From: Streptomyces daqingensis
Lineage (GTDB): Bacteria; Actinomycetota; Actinomycetes; Streptomycetales; Streptomycetaceae
Assembly: GCF_014645895.1 (NCBI RefSeq)
Contig: NZ_BMMP01000013.1
Span: forward strand, 1 to 64,000
Reading direction: 5' to 3'
DNA: 64,000 nucleotides
Shown: positions 59,743 to 64,000 of the stretch, piece after piece
Numbering within the stretch: position 1 is the stretch's first letter
How the letters are laid out: each line of letters starts with the position of its first letter
Notes under the pieces: model-generated
Databases searched by the model: none
Seen by the model: only the letters and a program-made list of their open reading frames with translations
What the model was told of the DNA's origin: nothing
Made by a program: the position numbers and the translations under genes

Positions 59743-60720
59743 TCACACGTTCAGGTGCGAGGTGACCTCGGCGGCGGCCTCCTCGCCGTAGCACTTGGTG
59801 AAGCGCTCCATGAAGTGCGACCGGCGCAGTTCGTACTCCTGGGTGCCCACCGTCTCGATGACGAGCGTGGCCAGCATGCAGCCGACCTGCGCGGCGCGCT
59901 CCAGGCTGACGCCCCAGGCGAGACCGGAGAGGAAGCCCGCACGGAAGGCGTCGCCCACACCGGTGGGGTCGGCCTTGGCCTCTTCCTTCGGCACCCCGAC
60001 CTCGATGACCTCCTGGCCCTCGCGCTCGATGCGGACGCCCTTGGCACCCAGCGTGACGACGCGGGTGCCGACCTTCGCCAGTATCTCCTTGTCGCTCCAG
60101 CCGGTCTTGGCCTCGATGAGCTCCTTCTCGTACTCGTTCGAGAAGAGGTAGGTCGCGCCCTCCATCAGGGTGCGGATGTCCTCGCCCTCCATACGCGCGA
60201 TCTGCTGCGAGAAGTCCGCCGCGAAGGGGATGCCCCGCTTGCGGCACTCCTCCGTGTGGCGGGCCATCGCCTCGGGGTCGTCCGCGCTGATGCACACGAG
60301 GTCGAGGCCGCCCACGCGGTCGGCGACCGTCTGCAGTTCGATCAGGCGGGCCTCACTCATGGCTCCCGTGTAGAAGGAGCCGATCTGGTTGTGGGCCTCG
60401 TCGGTTGTGCACACGAAGCGGGCGGTGTGCTTCAGCTCGGAGATGTGGACGGACTCGGTGTCCACACCGTGCCGTTCGAGCCAGGCGCGGTATTCCTCGA
60501 AGTCCTCGCCGGCGGCGCCGACGAGGATCGGGTTCGCCCCGAGCTGCCCCATACCGAAGGCGATGTTGGCGCCCACGCCGCCCCGCCTGATGTCGAGCCC
60601 GTCGACGAGGAAGGAGAGCGAGACGGTGTGCAGCTGGTCGGCGACCAGCTGGTCGGAGAACCGACCGGGGAACGTCATCAGGTGGTCATTCGCGATGGAG
60701 CCGGTGACTGCGATACGCAC
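59743..60720 (-). CDS. PfkB-family carbohydrate kinase, adenosine kinase-like
   Basis: 325 residues. Opens with IAVTGSIANDHLMTFPGRFS, then LSFLVDGLDIRRGGVGANIAFG, KHTARFVCTTDEAHNQIGSFY, ANDPEAM-like SADDPEAMARHTEECRK, and the catalytic DPTGVGDAFRAGFLSG (anion hole and base Asp). The first block is nearly the same as M. tuberculosis adenosine kinase AdoK (Rv2202c), from memory, and the locus is syntenic. Adenosine salvage, perhaps also consuming adenosine from S-adenosylhomocysteine, is the likely role; ribokinase activity cannot be excluded. Confidence 0.9.
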   Translation of the reverse strand: MRIAVTGSIANDHLMTFPGRFSDQLVADQLHTVSLSFLVDGLDIRRGGVGANIAFGMGQLGANPILVGAAGEDFEEYRAWLERHGVDTESVHISELKHTARFVCTTDEAHNQIGSFYTGAMSEARLIELQTVADRVGGLDLVCISADDPEAMARHTEECRKRGIPFAADFSQQIARMEGEDIRTLMEGATYLFSNEYEKELIEAKTGWSDKEILAKVGTRVVTLGAKGVRIEREGQEVIEVGVPKEEAKADPTGVGDAFRAGFLSGLAWGVSLERAAQVGCMLATLVIETVGTQEYELRRSHFMERFTKCYGEEAAAEVTSHLNV

Positions 60721-60857
60721 GGCGAAAACTGCTCCTGTCGGAGGACGCTGTCGGATGGCAACATCACGCTACCCGCTAGGTCCCCGTATCCGAACAGGAC
60801 GGAACTACCCGATAGTAGGGCCTTCCAGGCGCCTCACCTGCTGCGTAGCGTCGTGGA

Positions 60858-61175
60858 ATGCAGAACCTGACGCAGGACCTCACACACGGTCTCCCTCCGG
60901 GCTCCCCGTACGACAGGCCGCGAAGCGCCTCGTCGGACCCCGAGTCGATGGACGAACTGCGCAGTGACTGCGCCCGCATGGCGCCGCACTGGTCGGGTCC
61001 CTTCTTCCCCTCCGCGCTCCCCTGGCCCGCCCCGCACCCTGCCCGCCGGCTGGAGCGCGCGTCCGCGGCCGCCCGCCTCCGCGAGGCCGGTGCGTACGGG
61101 GCTCCGCGCGGGGTGCGCGTCCCCGCCTCCTCCGCGCGGATGCTGGACGGGATGTCGGAGTACGGCCTCTGGTGA
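60858..61175 (+). CDS. small hypothetical protein
   Basis: 105 residues from ATG 60858, divergent from the PfkB-family gene. Rich in Pro, Arg, Ser and Ala, with a central DELRSDCARMAPHWSGPFFPSALPWP block that looks non-random and an Arg/Ala helix (ARRLERASAAARLREAGAYG). No membrane segment, signal or known domain. No strong ribosome site is seen (gtcgtgga). I regard it as a real but weakly supported gene. Confidence 0.55.
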   Translation: MQNLTQDLTHGLPPGSPYDRPRSASSDPESMDELRSDCARMAPHWSGPFFPSALPWPAPHPARRLERASAAARLREAGAYGAPRGVRVPASSARMLDGMSEYGLW

Positions 61176-61388
61176 AGTGCGCCCGCCGCCCCTGCGCGCG
61201 CCCCTCGGGGCTTGACCGCCGCCTCCGGGTGAGGGCCCGGGAGGGCGCCGCCGCCACCGGGGCCGAGGTCAGACCCCGGCCGGAGGGCTCAGCCGGGAAC
61301 CAGGCGGGCTCCGCCGCCGTCACATGGATGTCCCTCGCATGCGGGGCCGGGACCTGAAAGTGATGAGCGGAGCCGAAGGAGCAACGCG

Positions 61389-62945
61389 GTGAATACCGAA
61401 AAGTCTCCCACCGACGGTGGGGGTTTCCCTTCCGCGGACGCACGGCCAGGGCGGCACGGCCGCCGGCGGCTGTCCGTCGCCACGGTGGCGGCGGCCGTAC
61501 TGCTGGCCGGCGGTGGCGGCGCGTACTGGGCCTCGACCGCGGGCGAAGGCGGCGACTACGCACCCGGCAGCACCTCCAAGCCCCCGAAACTGGCGCTGGA
61601 CGGGGTGGCCGCGCAGGGCGGCGAGGGCGACGGCGAGGGCATCGCACCCGGGGAGCCGAACCCGAACGCGCAGACGTACCGCGCCAACAAGAAGATGCCG
61701 GACGGCCCCGACGCCGCCAGCGTCTACCGGACACCGGACGGCGTATCGCGCGCGGCCGTGACCGCACTGGCGGAGAGCCTGGACGTCTCCGGCAAGCCCG
61801 AGAAGAAGGACGGCCGGTGGGTCGTCGGCAAGGACGGGGACTCCGACGGCGGGCTGACGCTGTCGGTGAACGACGAGCGCATGGCCGGCAACTGGACGTA
61901 CCAGACGTCGCGTTCACCCGTCATGCCGTGCGGCAAGCCGCTCCCGACGGTGCCCGGCGGCCCCGCGCCGTCGGCCGGGGAGGTCGAACGGCCCGGCTCG
62001 TGCCCGTCCATGCCCGATTCCGGCAAGGGCGACCCCGTCTCGGAGAAGAAGGCCGAGGACGCCGTGCGGCCGGTGCTGAAGACGCTGAAGCTCCAGGACG
62101 CCGAACTGGACGCGAGCGTGACGACCGGTCCGCTGCGCATGGTGACCGTGACGCCCGAGGTGGGCGGCATGCCGACGAAGGACTGGAACACCACGTTCAG
62201 CGTCGGCAAGGACGGTGAGATCGTCCGCGGCCACGGAAACCTGGGCGAACTGAGCGAGGGCGCCTCGTATCCGGTGATGTCGGCGGACGAGACGCTGAAG
62301 CAGCTCAACAAGCAGGGCGCCACGGGGCCGCACAGCGGCTCCGGCACGGTGCGCGAACCGGCGCCCGCCCCCAAGGCGGACGGCAAGCCGGGCAAGGGCG
62401 AGGCGGAGGCCGCCAAGGGCAAGCCGCTCAAGGTGACGGACGCCGAGTTCGGGCTCGTGACGCGGTACTCGGCCGGCAAGCCGGTGCTCGTACCGTCCTG
62501 GATCTACGAGTTCGAGCTGCCGGGCGGCGACCAGCAGGCCAGCGTCGCCCACCCCGCGGTCGAGCCGGAGTTCCTCAAGCCCGCCAAGCCGCAGAAGCCC
62601 GGGGGCGGTTCGGACGCGGACGCGCCGGACGGTTCGGGGCAGCCCGGCAAGCCGGGCGGGAAGCCCGGCGCCGAGACCCCGTTGCAGGCCGTGAAGTCCT
62701 ACGAGGTCGACGGGCGCACGGTGAAGCTGACGTTCTGGGGCGGCGTGTGCGACAAGTACACGGCGAGCGCCGAGGAGTCCGGCAAGTCGGTGAAGGTGAC
62801 CGTGCGGCCGGAGAAGTCCGACCCGGACAAGGTCTGCGTGAAGATGGCCAAGCCCCAGACCGTCGAGGTCGAGCTGGAGAAGGAGCTGGACGGCCGGAAG
62901 GTCGTCGACACGCAGGACGGTGAGGCCGTACCGAAGGCCCGGTGA
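61389..62945 (+). CDS. single-pass membrane or secreted protein of unknown function
   Basis: 518 residues from GTG 61389 with GAAGGAG nine bases upstream. A cytosolic Arg/His-rich start is followed by one hydrophobic helix (VATVAAAVLLAGGGGAYWA, ~31-49). The rest is extracytoplasmic, charged and Gly/Lys/Asp-rich with repeated low-complexity linkers (~315-345 and ~395-430). Beta-rich blocks such as LTLSVNDERMAGNWTY, PLRMVTVTPEVGG, VLVPSWIYEFELPG and TVKLTFWGGVCDKY lie between them. Four or five Cys could form disulfides. I do not recognise a domain. Confidence 0.8.
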   Translation: MNTEKSPTDGGGFPSADARPGRHGRRRLSVATVAAAVLLAGGGGAYWASTAGEGGDYAPGSTSKPPKLALDGVAAQGGEGDGEGIAPGEPNPNAQTYRANKKMPDGPDAASVYRTPDGVSRAAVTALAESLDVSGKPEKKDGRWVVGKDGDSDGGLTLSVNDERMAGNWTYQTSRSPVMPCGKPLPTVPGGPAPSAGEVERPGSCPSMPDSGKGDPVSEKKAEDAVRPVLKTLKLQDAELDASVTTGPLRMVTVTPEVGGMPTKDWNTTFSVGKDGEIVRGHGNLGELSEGASYPVMSADETLKQLNKQGATGPHSGSGTVREPAPAPKADGKPGKGEAEAAKGKPLKVTDAEFGLVTRYSAGKPVLVPSWIYEFELPGGDQQASVAHPAVEPEFLKPAKPQKPGGGSDADAPDGSGQPGKPGGKPGAETPLQAVKSYEVDGRTVKLTFWGGVCDKYTASAEESGKSVKVTVRPEKSDPDKVCVKMAKPQTVEVELEKELDGRKVVDTQDGEAVPKAR

Positions 62946-63077
62946 GGCCGGCCGGCGCGGCCCGTGGAGCCGCGAGGGTCGCCAGGCCGCGACAAAGTCG
63001 GCCGACGGACCCTTGAGAGGGCCCCCGAGGGGCAGAAGCGACGAGAACAGGACTGAGGGAGAGCGGGGGCAGGAACG

Positions 63078-63128
63078 ACGGAGGCGGCGGACCCCTGGTG
63101 GGGGGAGTCCGCCGCCTCCGTCCTTTTC
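63078..63128 (+). terminator. terminator after the 518-residue protein gene
   Basis: acggaggcggcggac (63078-63092) pairs with gtccgccgcctccgt (63107-63121), a 15-bp perfect stem with a 14-nt loop, followed by ccttttc. It has one of the few U-rich tails in the window. Confidence 0.85.
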
Positions 63129-63184
63129 AGTTCTGAGAACTGGAGACAGTTCAGGAACTGGAGCTCAGTTCTGGGAACCGGAGC
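63128..63184. repeat. three tandem 19-bp repeats, each a palindrome
   Basis: Units cagttctgagaactggaga (63128), cagttcaggaactggagct (63147) and cagttctgggaaccggagc (63166) follow one another without gaps. Each contains cagttc opposed to gaactg or a close variant, so every unit is itself an inverted repeat. Located between the terminator and the erpA stop (63215). Confidence 0.8.
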
Positions 63185-63214
63185 CGGTCTGCGGCCCGGG
63201 GCCGCGGACGCCGC

Positions 63215-63568
63215 TCAGTTGAAGGAGTCACCGCAGGCGCAGGAGCCCGTGGCGTTGGGGTTGTCGATCGTGAAGCCCTGCTTCTCGATGGTGTCGACGA
63301 AGTCGATGGAGGCGCCGCCCAGGTACGGGGCGCTCATCCGGTCGGTGACGACCTTGACACCGTCGAAGTCCTTCACCACGTCGCCGTCGAGCGAGCGCTC
63401 GTCGAAGAAGAGCTGGTACCGCAGGCCGGAACAGCCACCCGGCTGGACGGCGACCCGCAGCGCCAGGTCGTCACGACCTTCCTGCTCCAGCAGGTTCTTG
63501 ACCTTCGCCGCGGCGGCGTCGGACAGAATGATGCCGTCGCTCACAGCGGTCTCGTCCGATACGGACAT
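63215..63568 (-). CDS. erpA: HesB/IscA/ErpA-family iron-sulfur carrier
   Basis: 117 residues. A-type carrier with the three cluster Cys: QPGGCSGLRYQL and GSCACGDSFN at the C terminus. ILSDAAAAKVKNLLEQEG and SIDFVDTIEKQGFTIDNPNA are typical of the family. Transfers [2Fe-2S] or [4Fe-4S] clusters to apo-enzymes. NadA, whose gene is divergent, is a [4Fe-4S] enzyme and a plausible client. Named erpA by family; IscA-like alternatives are possible. Confidence 0.93.
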   Translation of the reverse strand: MSVSDETAVSDGIILSDAAAAKVKNLLEQEGRDDLALRVAVQPGGCSGLRYQLFFDERSLDGDVVKDFDGVKVVTDRMSAPYLGGASIDFVDTIEKQGFTIDNPNATGSCACGDSFN

Positions 63569-63731
63569 CTGCTTCTCTCCCGGGTTGTTCGGACTGCTCT
63601 GCCGCCAGCTGCAACCGGCGGCGTCCCGGATTCATTCCAGGGCTGGCACGTTCATTTTCCGTCGTTCTCGGTCCTCATGCTCCCACACGGCGGGAGCGAA
63701 CGGGAATGCGTCACATCGACGCGAACGGCAT

Positions 63732-63778
63732 CGTCAAAGTGACGTGAAGCGGTTATGATTAATAACGTCAATTAGACG
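63732..63778 (+). promoter_or_regulatory. paired CGTC-N5-GACG palindromes upstream of nadA
   Basis: cgtcaaagtgacg (63732-63744) and cgtcaattagacg (63766-63778) share 10 of 13 positions and are centred 34 bp apart. Between them lies another inverted repeat, gttatgattaataac (63752-63766). The region is unusually AT-rich and ends 37 bp before the nadA start, as expected for a promoter with repressor sites. Confidence 0.5.
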
Positions 63779-63815
63779 AAAAGCCGCTTGCGGCGCTACA
63801 GGAAGGGTGGGGGCC

Positions 63816-64000
63816 GTGACCGCCCAGCCACTGGACGTTCAGCCGACACCGCTCGCGCTTCTGCTTCTCGGCCGCGAGTCCGACACGAGCAGCGAGCGTG
63901 GCGTCGACTGCCCGGGCGACCTGCCGGCTCCTTCTGACCCGGACCTGGTCGAGCGGGCGCGTGCCGCGAAGGCGAAGCTCGGCGAGCGGGTCTTCGTCCT
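63816..64000 (+). CDS. nadA: quinolinate synthase (3' end outside window)
   Basis: GTG 63816 follows ggaagggtggg. The 61 visible residues (TAQPLDVQPTPLALLLLGRE..., LPAPSDPDLVERARAAKAKLGERVFV) match the N terminus of streptomycete NadA, which condenses iminoaspartate with dihydroxyacetone phosphate to quinolinate for NAD synthesis using a [4Fe-4S] cluster. The cluster ligands lie beyond the right edge. Confidence 0.88.
   Translation, partial: MTAQPLDVQPTPLALLLLGRESDTSSERGVDCPGDLPAPSDPDLVERARAAKAKLGERVFV

Noticed and set aside
1..64000. tRNA, rRNA, CRISPR arrays, prophage or a biosynthetic gene cluster
   Set aside because: Reading both strands by eye showed no tRNA-like T-loop contexts, regularly spaced repeats, phage genes or PKS/NRPS modules.

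Overview
The window is very GC-rich actinobacterial chromosome, most likely from a Streptomyces or a close relative. The basis is codon bias towards G/C at third positions, many GTG starts, gene content, and gene order that matches, from memory, S. coelicolor from about SCO2102 to SCO2162. Deeper synteny with M. tuberculosis (roughly Rv2172c to Rv2204c) is also visible: metF, an Rv2175c-like protein, a Ser/Thr kinase, class II DAHP synthase, AGPAT, ArsA-like, SRPBCC, acyl-CoA ligase, PimB-like, NlpC/P60, trpD, qcr/cta, AdoK and HesB. It is mostly core genome. The only mobile DNA I see is the end of an IS5-type element at the left edge and a 173-bp MITE-like insertion near bfd.

Layout. 1-0.3 kb: IS end. 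0.4-5.5 kb (minus strand): repeat-rich membrane protein, metF, thiE, Rv2175c-like DNA-binding protein, FAD oxidoreductase. 5.7-8.2 kb: TPP riboswitch followed by thiO-thiS-thiG. 8.4-14.9 kb: PASTA Ser/Thr kinase, secreted SLT-domain protein, endonuclease IV, DUF4396 protein, molybdopterin oxidoreductase, and an iron-storage pair (bfr, bfd), each gene with a candidate iron box. 15-18.7 kb: class II DAHP synthase, then a trp leader peptide with three consecutive Trp codons, an attenuator hairpin and a TrpE-TrpG (PhzE-like) fusion. 18.8-30.6 kb: phosphofructokinase, a MacRS-type two-component system, lipid and esterase enzymes, glucokinase with a DUF5304 partner, an ArsA-like protein with a substituted Walker A Lys, SRPBCC and metallophosphoesterase. 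30.9-39.4 kb: envelope genes (acyl-CoA ligase, PimB-like and GT87 glycosyltransferases, a lipoprotein metalloprotease, two tandem NlpC/P60 hydrolases). 39.7-44.9 kb: amidase and divergent TetR regulator sharing a perfect palindrome, NYN-domain protein, zinc-ribbon protein, rhomboid protease, RAM-domain protein. 45-48 kb: PLP-dependent class V enzyme behind a SAM-IV riboswitch, and trpD. 48.3-57.7 kb: the respiratory bc1-aa3 supercomplex (ctaE-qcrCAB and ctaCDF), split by an atypical receiver protein and a lipoprotein L,D-transpeptidase. 58-64 kb: cysteine desulfurase-TusA fusion, adenosine-kinase-like PfkB protein, two uncharacterised proteins, ErpA-type Fe-S carrier and the start of nadA.

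Common themes are sulfur and Fe-S supply (two desulfurase-like enzymes, ErpA, thi genes, Bfr/Bfd, NadA), aromatic amino-acid entry (DAHP synthase, TrpEG, TrpD), cell-envelope maintenance and aerobic respiration. Regulation readable from the DNA: one TPP riboswitch, one SAM-IV riboswitch, one peptide-leader attenuator, two iron boxes, one TetR palindrome, and several strong hairpins between convergent genes. I saw no tRNA, rRNA, CRISPR or prophage. I did not find a wholly new system. The most unusual items are the MITE whose long hairpin is preserved only as RNA on one strand, the SAM-IV-controlled PLP enzyme, the attenuated PhzE-like fusion, and a triplet of tandem 19-bp palindromes next to erpA.
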